A stretch of DNA of 64,000 nucleotides from Thermochromatium tepidum ATCC 43061 (GCF_009664085.1 NZ_CP039268.1:1039501-1103500), one strand, 5' to 3'. Counted from the first letter of the stretch, positions 48,949-57,443 are shown. Notes: generated by a model from the letters alone, not told the origin. Numbers and translations are program-made.

Positions 48949-49338
48949 TCAAACCTCGTTTCCGGCGGACTGGCCATGCCTGTGGCCATGATCGTCGTCA
49001 TGGGGAGCCGGTTCCGGTAGGGGGCGACCGGCGGCAAGATCGGCGGCTGCGGCGCGCGGGTCGGTCGCACTGGTGGCATAGACCGCGATCCCGTGACGGG
49101 ACATCCGGGCGCGGAATCCATGCCCCGCGCTCTGGGTCAGGATGGCATCGATTCCGCGCGTAAACAGCGGATGATCGTCGCCGTGATGATCATGCAGCGA
49201 GAGTCCGGCAGGCAGATCCAGACGCTCGATCTCGACCGGCTCGCCCTTTCCGTCGGCCTCCAGGATGAGAAAGCGTCTGGCCTTGCCGGCATGTCCGGTG
49301 ATGGTGCGGAAGTTTTGACTGGTGACGGCGATGCGCAT
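48949..49338 (-). CDS. NifX/dinitrogenase iron-molybdenum cofactor-like protein
   Basis: 129 residues with the PF02579 NifX/NifB-C fold: 'MRIAVTSQNFRTITGHAGKA' at the start, then 'ILTQSAGHGFRARMSRHGIAV'. Such stand-alone domains bind metal clusters or their precursors, and many lie outside nif clusters. The tail is His/Asp-rich ('HDDDHGHRHG') and another His cluster sits at ~49-56 ('HDHHGDDHP'), suggesting metal binding. It lies 51 bases after the next upstream gene on the same strand and probably shares the FNR-boxed promoter at 49878. No nitrogenase genes occur in this window. Confidence 0.85.
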   Translation of the reverse strand: MRIAVTSQNFRTITGHAGKARRFLILEADGKGEPVEIERLDLPAGLSLHDHHGDDHPLFTRGIDAILTQSAGHGFRARMSRHGIAVYATSATDPRAAAADLAAGRPLPEPAPHDDDHGHRHGQSAGNEV

Positions 49339-49389
49339 GGCGTGGGTGTTCCGAAGGTCAGTGGATTGTTGAAAGGCGTATAGGCGGTC

Positions 49390-49809
49390 TTAGTCGGGCT
49401 GCCCGGCGGTCTCGGTACGGTGTTTGTGGAGCCCCATGGCCCAGTCCTCCATGACCGCATTGGCCACCGGCATGGGCGTCTCCATGAAGGTGATCAGAAA
49501 GCCCTGCTCGGTCTCGGCGATCCCGATCGAGCGCGGACGACAGGCAAGCAACTCGGGTCTGGGTAGCGAGATGCCAAAACAGAACACCAGGTTCCGGGCC
49601 GCGCGGATACCCTCGCCGATGTGGCCCTCGGGCAGCGAGCGGGTATGGGCATAGTGATCGAACTCGGCAATGAAGACCGCGCTGCGATGCGACTCGATGC
49701 AGGCGCGGAAATAGCCGCAGATCGCCTCAACCGAATGGAAGGGCGTCTCCTCGCGCGCAATCTCCAATGAATAGATGGGATATTCGGCGAATGCGAGTGA
49801 TGTTTTCAT
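49390..49809 (-). CDS. Conserved hypothetical protein of the FNR-linked operon
   Basis: 139 residues, cytoplasmic, probably alpha/beta. Notable segments are 'YPIYSLEIAREETPFHSVEA', 'YFRACIESHRSAVFIAEFDH' and 'ARNLVFCFGISLPRPE'. I do not recognise a named family with certainty. The ATG at 49809 fits a promoter carrying an FNR-like box centred ~75 bases upstream, and the NifX-like gene follows on the same strand. Oxygen- or redox-dependent expression is inferred from that context. The two cysteines (~residues 37 and 86) are the only candidate redox residues noted. Confidence 0.7.
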   Translation of the reverse strand: MKTSLAFAEYPIYSLEIAREETPFHSVEAICGYFRACIESHRSAVFIAEFDHYAHTRSLPEGHIGEGIRAARNLVFCFGISLPRPELLACRPRSIGIAETEQGFLITFMETPMPVANAVMEDWAMGLHKHRTETAGQPD

Positions 49810-49848
49810 CGGTCGTTGAGACCCCGGCCGGGGACGATGCAGTTTCAC

Positions 49849-49891
49849 TAATTAGCCGCTGGACTGGATGAAGGGCATTGAAAAGGATCAA
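49849..49891 (-). promoter_or_regulatory. FNR-type box with matching -10 element
   Basis: TTGAA-AAGG-ATCAA (49878-49891) matches the FNR consensus TTGAT-N4-ATCAA with one mismatch. On the minus strand, TAATTA (49854-49849) lies 33 bases from the box centre. The box would therefore sit near -42, the class II activator position. It would drive the genes starting at 49809 and 49338. The FNR-family regulator encoded immediately upstream has the E-x2-SR recognition residues for TTGAT. Confidence 0.7.
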
Positions 49892-49931
49892 GTTCAGCGA
49901 CTCGTCCGCGCGGCGGTCGATGGTCGGCCTT

Positions 49932-50639
49932 TCAATTATCTGCCAGCCGTCGCAGATTGGGGATGTCGAGCAAAAAGAGATTGGGCGCGGTTTCGACCAG
50001 AAGGCCCTGCCGCTTGAACTCGGCGATGGTGCGGCTGGCCGTCTCTGTGGTCACGCCGAGCATGGCCCCCATGTCCTCGCGGCTGAACAACGGGCATTCG
50101 CTGGTCTCGCGGTCGCGCACCAGGCGCAGCAATAGCCGTGCTACACGCTGGCGTGCCGAGCCGGTCGAGAGTTCGGTCAGCCAGGCGTCGGCCTCGGTCA
50201 GGGCACGTTGCCAGCGGGCCATGAGCTCGCGATGCAGGCCTGGGTTGGCGCGTCCGAGTTCGCGTACCAGTCGCGCCGGATAGCGACAGACCTCGGTGGC
50301 ATGCAGGGCGATGGCGTCGTGCTGATAGCGGTCGTCGAGGAGCGACTCCAGACCCAGCACATCGGTGGATCGGGCGATGCGCACGATGCGCTGGCTGCCG
50401 TCGGGCAGATATTGAACCAGTTTCAACATCCCCGAGCGCACGGTGAACAGATACTCACCCGTATCGCCGGCCAGATAGAGATGCGCGCCGGGCTTGAGCC
50501 TGAACTGGTCGATCGGTTCGTGAATGCGCTCGAAATCTGCCTCGCTCAGGCCGGAAAAGAGCACCGAGGTCCGTAGCGCACAGCTGAGGCAGTTGGCCTC
50601 GCCAGACCAGGCCTCGCGGAGAGAGACTGTTTTCGTCAT
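49932..50639 (-). CDS. CRP/FNR-family transcription regulator
   Basis: 235 residues. A cyclic-nucleotide-binding-like sensor domain (~25-145), a long dimer helix, and an HTH domain with recognition helix 'TTETASRTIAEFKRQGLL'. The E-x2-S-R pattern is that of FNR, which binds TTGAT half-sites. Of the four Fe-S cysteines of E. coli FNR, three positions are matched: C17 and C20 of the N-terminal C-x2-C and C118 in 'ATEVCRYP'. The cysteine expected five residues after C20 is Val26. It may therefore not hold a standard oxygen-sensing [4Fe-4S] cluster. It neighbours cydABX and an FNR-boxed promoter. Confidence 0.88.
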   Translation of the reverse strand: MTKTVSLREAWSGEANCLSCALRTSVLFSGLSEADFERIHEPIDQFRLKPGAHLYLAGDTGEYLFTVRSGMLKLVQYLPDGSQRIVRIARSTDVLGLESLLDDRYQHDAIALHATEVCRYPARLVRELGRANPGLHRELMARWQRALTEADAWLTELSTGSARQRVARLLLRLVRDRETSECPLFSREDMGAMLGVTTETASRTIAEFKRQGLLVETAPNLFLLDIPNLRRLADN

Positions 50640-50900
50640 CGGTCGGGATCGACTCCTAAATCAGTCCGCATCCGCAGAAGCGCGGCGCGGCTCAGTGCCT
50701 GGGATCCGTCTCCGTGCGCGTTGGGTTCAGCTTGTATCGACGCGGTTGGAGTGATCAAAGTTAAAATATTACTCGAACGTCGGTGAGGCGAGCGGGCTTG
50801 GCGTGTCATTGACAAAGTGCAATTTGGTGGTTGCGGTGGTGCTAGGGGCTTCGCCGTGTGCTCCGACAACATTCATCCTTCGTGATTCCATGGCAAACGC

Positions 50901-52802
50901 ATGACCCTGCTCAGTCTCGATTCGATCGGTCTCTCCTACGGCCTGCCGCCGCTGCTCGAGGGGGTCTCCTTCGCCATCGAGCGTGGCGAACGGATCTGTC
51001 TGATCGGGCGCAACGGGGCGGGCAAATCGACGCTGCTGAGGATCATCGCCGGTGAGCTCCAGCCCGATAGCGGTCGCATCCACCTGAGCCAGGGTCTGCG
51101 CATCGGGTATCTCGCCCAGGATCTGCCGGCTGGCTCTGCTGCCAGCGTCTTCGAGGTGGTCGTCTCGGGACTCGGTGAGCTGGGGGCACTGGTGCGCGCG
51201 TATTTCGACCGCTCGCACGCGCTGGGGCCGGATGCGAGCGGACCTGAGCTTGCCCGACTGGCCGAGCTCCAGCATCGACTGGAAGAACAAGGCGGATGGG
51301 AGATCGAACAACGCGCCGAGCGTGTCATCGCGCGGCTCGGGCTGGACGCCGAGGCGCGGTTTGATTCGCTCTCGGGCGGGATGCAGCGGCGGGTGATGCT
51401 GGCGCGTGCCCTGGTGGTGGAGCCGGATCTGCTGTTACTCGACGAGCCGACCAACCATCTCGACATCGACAGCATCACCTGGCTAGAAGAGTTTCTGGTC
51501 GGCTTTCGGGGGGCGCTCTTGTTCATCACCCATGACAGGCGTTTTTTGCAGCGGGTCGCCACCCGGATCCTGGAGCTCGATCGCGGTCGTCTCACCGACT
51601 GGCCGGGTGATTACGCCAACTATCTGCGTCGGCGCGAGGAGCGGTTACACGCCGAGGCGCAGGCCAATGCGCACTTCGACCGCAGGCTCGCCGAGGAGGA
51701 GGTCTGGATCCGGCAGGGCATCAAGGCGCGGCGCACCCGCAACGAGGGCCGGGTGCGCGCGCTCGAAGCCATGCGCGCCGAACGCCGGGCCCGGCGCGCG
51801 CTCCAGGGTGCGGCGCGCCTCCAGCTGAGCGAAGCTGAGCGCTCAGGCAAGCTGGTGGTCGAGGCCGAGGGTGTGACCCATCGCTGGGGCGACAAGATCA
51901 TCATCCGCGACTTCTCGACCCTCATCTGGCGCGGCGACAAGGTCGGCATCATCGGACCCAATGGCGTGGGTAAGAGTACGCTGCTCAAGCTTCTGCTCGG
52001 TGAGCTGGAGCCGCAACAAGGCCGCATCCGGCGCGGCTCCAATCTACAGATCGTCTATTTCGACCAGAGACGCGCCCAGCTCGACCCGGAGAAGAGCGTG
52101 CGCGACACCGTCGCCGGTGGCAGCGATCAGGTCGAGGTGGCGGGGACCCGGCGCCACGTCCTGTCCTATCTCAAGGACTTCCTGTTCTCCCCGGAACGCG
52201 CCAACCAGCCGGTCAAGGCGCTCTCGGGCGGCGAGCGCAACCGTCTGCTGCTGGCCAAGCTCTTTACGCGTCCGGCCAATCTGCTGGTACTCGACGAGCC
52301 GACCAATGATCTCGACACCGAGACGCTCGAACTCTTGGAAGAGCGGCTGCTGAACTACTCGGGGACATTGCTGTTGATCAGCCATGACCGTGCCCTGCTC
52401 GACCATGTCGTCACCAGTATCCTGGCGTTCGAGGGCGATGGGGTCGTGCGCGAGTCTGTCGGCGGCTATGAGGACTGGCTCAGGCAGCGTCCGCCTCCGG
52501 TCACACCGGTCTCTGTACCCGAAGTGAGCGCGCCCGCGACTCAGAGGTCCAAGCCCAGGTCCAACCCCAAGCGCGCCACCAACAAGCTCAGCTTCAAGGA
52601 GGCGCGTGAGCTGGCCGAGCTACCAGGGCGTATCGAGTCGCTGGAGCAGGAACAGACGGCGCTGCACGCGCGTCTGGCCGATCCCAGGCTCTATCAGGGC
52701 GACGGCACCGAGGTCGTCACCGTCAAGGCGCGTCTGGGGGCCGTGGACGCCGAGCTGGAAGCGGCCTATGCACGTTGGGAGGCGCTGGCTGCACGCGAGT
52801 GA
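50901..52802 (+). CDS. uup: ABC-F ATPase (Uup-like)
   Basis: 633 residues with two ABC ATPase domains in one soluble protein and no membrane domain. Walker A motifs are 'GRNGAGKST' (~37) and 'GPNGVGKST' (~353), signatures 'LSGGMQRR' and 'LSGGERNR', and Walker B 'LLLLDEPTNHLD' and 'LLVLDEPTNDLD'. An arm/linker region lies between the domains, and a C-terminal coiled coil (~560-630, 'ELAELPGRIESLEQEQTALH') is typical of Uup. ABC-F proteins act on ribosomes; Uup also affects precise transposon excision and DNA repair. The gene is divergent from the FNR-family gene. Confidence 0.93.
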   Translation: MTLLSLDSIGLSYGLPPLLEGVSFAIERGERICLIGRNGAGKSTLLRIIAGELQPDSGRIHLSQGLRIGYLAQDLPAGSAASVFEVVVSGLGELGALVRAYFDRSHALGPDASGPELARLAELQHRLEEQGGWEIEQRAERVIARLGLDAEARFDSLSGGMQRRVMLARALVVEPDLLLLDEPTNHLDIDSITWLEEFLVGFRGALLFITHDRRFLQRVATRILELDRGRLTDWPGDYANYLRRREERLHAEAQANAHFDRRLAEEEVWIRQGIKARRTRNEGRVRALEAMRAERRARRALQGAARLQLSEAERSGKLVVEAEGVTHRWGDKIIIRDFSTLIWRGDKVGIIGPNGVGKSTLLKLLLGELEPQQGRIRRGSNLQIVYFDQRRAQLDPEKSVRDTVAGGSDQVEVAGTRRHVLSYLKDFLFSPERANQPVKALSGGERNRLLLAKLFTRPANLLVLDEPTNDLDTETLELLEERLLNYSGTLLLISHDRALLDHVVTSILAFEGDGVVRESVGGYEDWLRQRPPPVTPVSVPEVSAPATQRSKPRSNPKRATNKLSFKEARELAELPGRIESLEQEQTALHARLADPRLYQGDGTEVVTVKARLGAVDAELEAAYARWEALAARE

Positions 52803-52850
52803 GGCGCCCGATCGAAGCACATCCACATCCATCTATTCGGAGTAGAGCCA

Positions 52851-53696
52851 TTGAAATTCACGGTCGAGGGCTTCCGTGCCTGGAAGCACAAATGCGTGAC
52901 CCTGCTTGGTATGTCCGGGGTCGGCAAGACCCATCTCGCGGCGCTGCTGCGTCGTCACGACTGGTTCCATTACTCGGGTGATTATCGCATCGGCACCCGT
53001 TATCTCGATGAGCCGATCCTGGATCTGATCAAGTCATACGCCATGCGTGATCCCTTTCTACGCGATCTGCTGCGGCGCGATTGGATCACCATTCGCAATG
53101 TGATCAAGATCAATGATTTGGGCCCGGTACTGAGCTTCATCGGCAAGCTCGGCAACCCCGAGCTGGGTGGGTTGCCGCTCAATGAGTTCAGCCGCCGCCA
53201 GGCGCTCTATCGTGAGGCCGAGATCGCGGCCATGCTCGATCTGCCCGAGTTCGTGCGCAAGGCGCAGGAGATCTACAACTATGCCCATCTGGTCAATGAT
53301 GTCGGCGGCAGTCTGTGTGAACTCGACGAGCCGCGCGTCATCGACCTGCTTGCCCGACACAGTCTGATCCTCTATATCCGCGTCCCCGAGTCCGACGAGA
53401 TCAAGCTCATCGAGCGTGCCCAGGCCGATCCCAAGCCACTCTATTACCGGCCCGAGTTCTTGCAGGCCGCGGTTCGGGACTATCTAGAACTGCGCCAGCT
53501 CGACTATGTGGCCCAGATCGATCCGGACGACTTCACGCGCTGGGTCTTCCCGCGTCTCTTTCATTCGCGCGTGCCGCGCTACGAGGCGATCGCACGCCCG
53601 CACGGTTACACGGTCTCGTCCAAGGATGTGGCGCTGGTGCGTGACGAGGCCGATTTCCTCGAGCTCGTCGAGTCGGCCATCGCGCGCACCGCGTGA
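52851..53696 (+). CDS. P-loop ATPase of unknown role, upstream of metA
   Basis: 281 residues. The N-terminal kinase-like P-loop is 'LLGMSGVGKTHLA' (K26-T27), followed by an alpha/beta core. Later segments are 'HLVNDVGGSLCELDEPRVI', 'HSLILYIRVPESDEIKLI' (a central strand) and a C-terminal helical part. It could be a small-molecule kinase or NTPase; no lid or substrate motif is recognised. The TTG start at 52851 is supported by GGAGTAGAG 5 bases upstream. The gene ends 18 bases before metA in the same direction, so a link to methionine synthesis is possible but unproven. Confidence 0.75.
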   Translation: MKFTVEGFRAWKHKCVTLLGMSGVGKTHLAALLRRHDWFHYSGDYRIGTRYLDEPILDLIKSYAMRDPFLRDLLRRDWITIRNVIKINDLGPVLSFIGKLGNPELGGLPLNEFSRRQALYREAEIAAMLDLPEFVRKAQEIYNYAHLVNDVGGSLCELDEPRVIDLLARHSLILYIRVPESDEIKLIERAQADPKPLYYRPEFLQAAVRDYLELRQLDYVAQIDPDDFTRWVFPRLFHSRVPRYEAIARPHGYTVSSKDVALVRDEADFLELVESAIARTA

Positions 53697-53714
53697 ACAT
53701 TGCGAGGATCGACC

Positions 53715-54788
53715 ATGCCCATCGTCGCTCACAACGATCTCCCGACCTTCGCCCGACTGCGCGAGGAAGGTCATCAGATTCTTGATCCCGATTTTGCGCT
53801 CCATCAGGACATCCGCGAACTCCATATCGGTCTGCTCAATATGATGCCGGACGCGGCCTTGGCGGCAACCGAGCGCCAGTTTTTTCGCTTGATCGGCGAG
53901 AGTAACCAGATCGCACAGTTCTATGTCCATCCCTTCACGCTCGCGGAGCTTGAGCGTGGTCCCGAGGCGCGCGCCCATGTCGAGCGCTATTACCAATCCT
54001 TCGACCAGATCCGCGCTGAGGGGCTGGATGCACTGATCATCACCGGCGCCAATGTCACTGCACCGGATCTGGCGCTGGAGCCGTTCTGGGAGCCGCTGAT
54101 CGAGGTGGTCGACTGGGCCTACGACAACGTCTGCTCGACGCTCTGTTCGTGTCTCGCGACCCATGCGGTGATGCAGTTTCGCTATGGCGAGCGGCGGCGG
54201 CGTCAGCCGTTCAAACGCTGGGGGGTCTTTCCGCATCGGGTGCTGGTGCGCCGCCATCCGCTGGTGGCTGACGTCAATACCTGTTTCGACGTGCCACACT
54301 CGCGCTTCAACGACATCAGTCATGAGCAGTTCGTCAGGGCCGGTCTGCATGTGCTTGTCGAGAGCGAGGAGGCGGGTGTGCATCTGGCGGTCAGTCCAGA
54401 CGGCTTCCGGCAGGTCTTGTTCCAGGGGCATCCCGAATACGACACCATTTCCTTGCTCAAGGAATACAAGCGTGAGGTGGGGCGCTTCATCGCCGGTGAG
54501 CGGCCTGACTATCCACCCTTCCCAGACAACTACTTTGGGCTCCAGGCGCGGGCCATCCTCGATGAGCATCGCGAGCGCGTCATCCAGGCGCTCGATCAGG
54601 GCCGGACCCCACCAGAGCTGCCGGAACGGCTCATCGCCCCCAGTCTGAACAATACCTGGCACGACACGGCCGAGGGCGTCATCGGTAACTGGATGGGGCT
54701 CATCTATAAGGTCACCCATCTCGATCGCCGTCAGACCTTCATGGCAGGCATCGATCCGAACGATCCGCTCGGATTGGGCCTCAGGTAA
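53715..54788 (+). CDS. metA: Homoserine O-acyltransferase (MetA family)
   Basis: 357 residues, MetA-type class I amidotransferase-like fold. It activates homoserine by acylation for methionine synthesis. Catalytic Cys146 lies in 'STLCSCLATHAVMQF', and the His-Glu pair is supplied by 'FQGHPEYD'. At the position that distinguishes succinyl- from acetyl-CoA users (Gly or Glu at E. coli residue 111), this protein has Thr115 ('TGANVT'). The acyl donor is therefore not predictable. The ATG at 53715 has GAGGATCG upstream. A solo transposon right end lies beyond its stop. Confidence 0.9.
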   Translation: MPIVAHNDLPTFARLREEGHQILDPDFALHQDIRELHIGLLNMMPDAALAATERQFFRLIGESNQIAQFYVHPFTLAELERGPEARAHVERYYQSFDQIRAEGLDALIITGANVTAPDLALEPFWEPLIEVVDWAYDNVCSTLCSCLATHAVMQFRYGERRRRQPFKRWGVFPHRVLVRRHPLVADVNTCFDVPHSRFNDISHEQFVRAGLHVLVESEEAGVHLAVSPDGFRQVLFQGHPEYDTISLLKEYKREVGRFIAGERPDYPPFPDNYFGLQARAILDEHRERVIQALDQGRTPPELPERLIAPSLNNTWHDTAEGVIGNWMGLIYKVTHLDRRQTFMAGIDPNDPLGLGLR

Positions 54789-54909
54789 GGCGGCCTGAAC
54801 CTGCACGGTCGGCTGGGTTCGCGTGCCGACGGGGTGTCTCCGGCCCAGAGATCGGGCACGCCGCTCGGTACGCCATCCTGGCCGGTGCGCGTGACGACCT
54901 CGACGCCAC

Positions 54910-54936
54910 CCGGTCTGAAGGTCGGGGAGGATGTCA
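54910..54936 (+). mobile_element. Solo right end of an IS605/TnpB-type element
   Basis: CCCGGTC-TGAA-GGTCGGG (54910-54927 region) forms a 7-bp hairpin with G-U pairs. It is followed by GGAGGATGTCAA, the same sequence that follows the right-end hairpin of the element at 21202-21618. No tnpB sequence or left end was found in the 120 bases upstream. It is a relic marking the border between metA and the CRISPR-associated genes. Confidence 0.6.
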
Positions 54937-55013
54937 AACGAGCGGTCTTAAGTGAAGGAACGGCGACACCCGAGCGAGGCGTTCAACGACTCTCGAACCG
55001 GCGAGGCCGGCAT

Positions 55014-56141
55014 TCAGGCACACTGAATCCTGATCTGCTCGGGCTTGAGCGGCAGAAACACGGTGACGCGCTCGCCGTCCCTGGAGGTGGCGATCTGATA
55101 GCGCGCGGCCGAACGTGCGCCGAGCACCGTTTCCAGCTTGCCGTTGATCCGCGACTTGTGCGGCTCGAAGTATTTCGCACAACGGATGGTGATGGCCTTG
55201 CGCTCGGTGATCGCCTTCTCGATGCGCTCATAGGCCGCGCTCATGGGATTGAGCACCCGACCGGCCAGGGCCAGGAACTCTTCGGCCAGGGCTTGGGCCG
55301 ACCAGTCGGTAGCCTGCTCGCCACGGGCGGCCCGCTCGGCCAGCCATAGCAGGATCAGAAACTCCGTCTCGCTCAGTCCCAGCGCCTCATCATCGGCCCA
55401 GGCTTCACGGCAGGCGATGTCCAACACCAACTGCGGCGCTTGCAGTCCGCGATTGGCCGTGGCCACCACCCGGCTGAAGCTCGCCTGCCCAGTGCGCAGC
55501 CGCTCCGGCAAACCGTCGCGTAGCCTCACGAAGGGGATATCGGCCAGATCCACACGCGCGTTGCGCGCATCGACCGTGACCTCCTTGTCGCCGCGCTTGC
55601 TGTGGATCGGATGCTCATAGGGCGTTGGATAGTAGAAGTCGCGGTTGGTCTCATAGGGGTCGGAGACCAGCACATGCGACAGCCGATCCTGGGGCCGCCC
55701 GTAGAGCGAGAGCGCATAGCCGAGATAGTAGCCCATGGTCTTGCGCCCACCGGCGATGGAGACATGGAGCTCGCTGTCGGGGTCGGCGGTCAACGCGCGC
55801 AAGGTCTCAGTGATGAAGTCCGCGGCCAGGGTGTTGTCGGCCTGGGTGCGGATGTCGTCGAGCGGGCGGCCCTCGGCGTCCCGAAGGACATGGATCTGCT
55901 CAGGCGTAAAGAGGATCGGGGGGAGCCCATAGTCCTCACACAGCCGATGGAACCAGCGCCCGCCGGCCAGCAGATTGAGCCGGGCGTTGTCGGCGCCGGT
56001 GGCGGTGGTGATCAGATGGATCGCGTGCGGGATCCAGGGATCCTCATCCCGGCAGGCCAGCGCATAGAGCGTCTCGGTGACGATCTGCGGGGTCAGGCCG
56101 GTGACGGCGAGCAGGATACGACGGGGCGTGGGTTGGGTCAT
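55014..56141 (-). CDS. NE0113-family CARF protein, predicted cyclic-oligoadenylate ring nuclease
   Basis: 375 residues. The N-terminal ~215 match the CRISPR-associated NE0113 family (TIGR02584/PF09623): 'RRILLAVTGLTPQIVTETLY' at the start and the CARF ligand motif 'SIAGGRKTMGYYLGYALSLY'. This family is linked to type III systems and predicted to bind, and probably cleave, cyclic oligoadenylates, switching off CARF effectors. The C-terminal ~150 residues ('LSETEFLILLWLAERAARG', 'YERIEKAITERKAITIR') look like a winged-helix extension. The start at 56141 places the CARF strand at the N-terminus. It is last in the leftward CRISPR operon, 108 bases after the Card1-like gene. Confidence 0.82.
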   Translation of the reverse strand: MTQPTPRRILLAVTGLTPQIVTETLYALACRDEDPWIPHAIHLITTATGADNARLNLLAGGRWFHRLCEDYGLPPILFTPEQIHVLRDAEGRPLDDIRTQADNTLAADFITETLRALTADPDSELHVSIAGGRKTMGYYLGYALSLYGRPQDRLSHVLVSDPYETNRDFYYPTPYEHPIHSKRGDKEVTVDARNARVDLADIPFVRLRDGLPERLRTGQASFSRVVATANRGLQAPQLVLDIACREAWADDEALGLSETEFLILLWLAERAARGEQATDWSAQALAEEFLALAGRVLNPMSAAYERIEKAITERKAITIRCAKYFEPHKSRINGKLETVLGARSAARYQIATSRDGERVTVFLPLKPEQIRIQCA

Positions 56142-56249
56142 GCGTGATGCCTGTGACAGTCCGGTCTCAATCGGACGCATGGTGCGCGTAAACGCGCTCA
56201 GTCGCCTTGCCTGCAAGCTTGCGGGACAGGCGGCGCGTTTAGCCCCCGC

Positions 56250-57443
56250 TCAGTCTCGACCCGAAAGCCAATCGAGCACCAGCTCGCGTAAATTGGCCAG
56301 CTCATCGGGGCCAATCAGTCTGAAGCGAGCCTGTTTGGCCCGTTCGATCAGCACCTCCGAGGGCTGACGCGCCGACAGCAACCAGGTATCGCCAAACAAG
56401 CCCCTCGCATCCTGACTCAGGCTTTTCAGCTTGTAGGCGATGTCGTTCTCGTTGTTGGGACCGATGCGCGGTGTCTTGTATTCGATGAACAGCAGCTGAT
56501 TGATGTGGCAGGCCAGAACATCGAATTCGTTGATGGTCTTCTGTGTGTCGGCCCACACCCCCTCGACACTGAGTCGCGTATCGAAGGCGCCGGCATCCTT
56601 GACCGTGTGCCAGGCGTATTCCTTCAGCCAGCCACCGCGCACGAAGCGCGCGGCCTCGACGCTGGTAAAGGTGACGTCCGGCGAGCCGTCCTGCCAGGTG
56701 ATCAGCCCCGCCTTCATCAGCTCGCCCAGCGCCTTGGCCCAGATCCCGAACGGCACGGTCTCGAAGGCCTGGTCGGGCGCCACCAGCCGCTCTTCGTAAG
56801 TGCCGGGAATGTTTTCCAGCGCCCGGTCGACCAGGCGGTTCATCGCCCCGATGAAGGTTTGCAGATTGGGATCGGCGATATGCTTGCCGAGAAACTTGCA
56901 GGTAGCCTTACGCTGATTCACGGCCTCACGCCAGCTAACATCATCGGACGCCGCCCGGCGGAACCGAAACCCCTGGGCCGCCAGATACAGCGGCACATCG
57001 AGCACGTTACCCATCGGCGTGGGTTCAGGCAGCGACGCCTGCGCATTGGGCAGATATTCGATGCGCCGGTGGGCCGTGTCGGTGTAAAGGATGTGACTGG
57101 CAATCCCACGAAACGCCTCGACGAATCCCAACGACATCAGCTTGGTGCCGCCGGTGGCATTGAGGACGATTTCAGCGTCCGCCTGCTCCTCGATGAGCCG
57201 ATCGGCCAGCGTATCGGCATACGCCTTGATCTCGCGCAGTCCGGCATCGGGCACGTCCAGGCACAGTTCCACCCCGATGCCCTGCTCCTTCAGGAGCTTT
57301 TCGAGGCGCCGGTCGAGACGACGCTCGGCCATCTCGCGGGTGACCATCAGGAGCACCCGATCCGGGCGCTCCATGAGGATGGGGATCAGATTGGGCAGGA
57401 TCTGAGCGGACACCAGCGCGATATGGATTTTCATAGCCATCAT
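56250..57443 (-). CDS. Card1/Can2-like CARF nuclease
   Basis: 397 residues. The N-terminal CARF domain (~1-150) has 'IALVSAQILPNLIPIL' and the ligand motif 'LNATGGTKLMSLG'. A central winged-helix region is followed by a C-terminal PD-(D/E)xK nuclease domain with Asp in 'INEFDVLAC' and E-Y-K in 'LLFIEYKTPRIG' (DUF1887-like). This architecture is that of Card1/Can2, which on binding cyclic tetra-adenylate degrades DNA and/or RNA and induces dormancy. The ATG at 57443 overlaps the stop of the vapC relic (ATGA). M4 (57434) is an alternative start. Confidence 0.85.
   Translation of the reverse strand: MMAMKIHIALVSAQILPNLIPILMERPDRVLLMVTREMAERRLDRRLEKLLKEQGIGVELCLDVPDAGLREIKAYADTLADRLIEEQADAEIVLNATGGTKLMSLGFVEAFRGIASHILYTDTAHRRIEYLPNAQASLPEPTPMGNVLDVPLYLAAQGFRFRRAASDDVSWREAVNQRKATCKFLGKHIADPNLQTFIGAMNRLVDRALENIPGTYEERLVAPDQAFETVPFGIWAKALGELMKAGLITWQDGSPDVTFTSVEAARFVRGGWLKEYAWHTVKDAGAFDTRLSVEGVWADTQKTINEFDVLACHINQLLFIEYKTPRIGPNNENDIAYKLKSLSQDARGLFGDTWLLSARQPSEVLIERAKQARFRLIGPDELANLRELVLDWLSGRD

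Noticed and set aside
48729-49121. 130-codon leftward frame upstream of cydA
   Set aside because: Overlaps the NifX-like gene in another frame on the same strand; the part outside gives low-complexity sequence. A transposase tail reading on the other strand is only a vague resemblance.
54834-55349. 171-codon rightward frame over the metA/CRISPR border
   Set aside because: Most of it is antisense to the NE0113 gene and it crosses the transposon right-end relic; not a credible gene.
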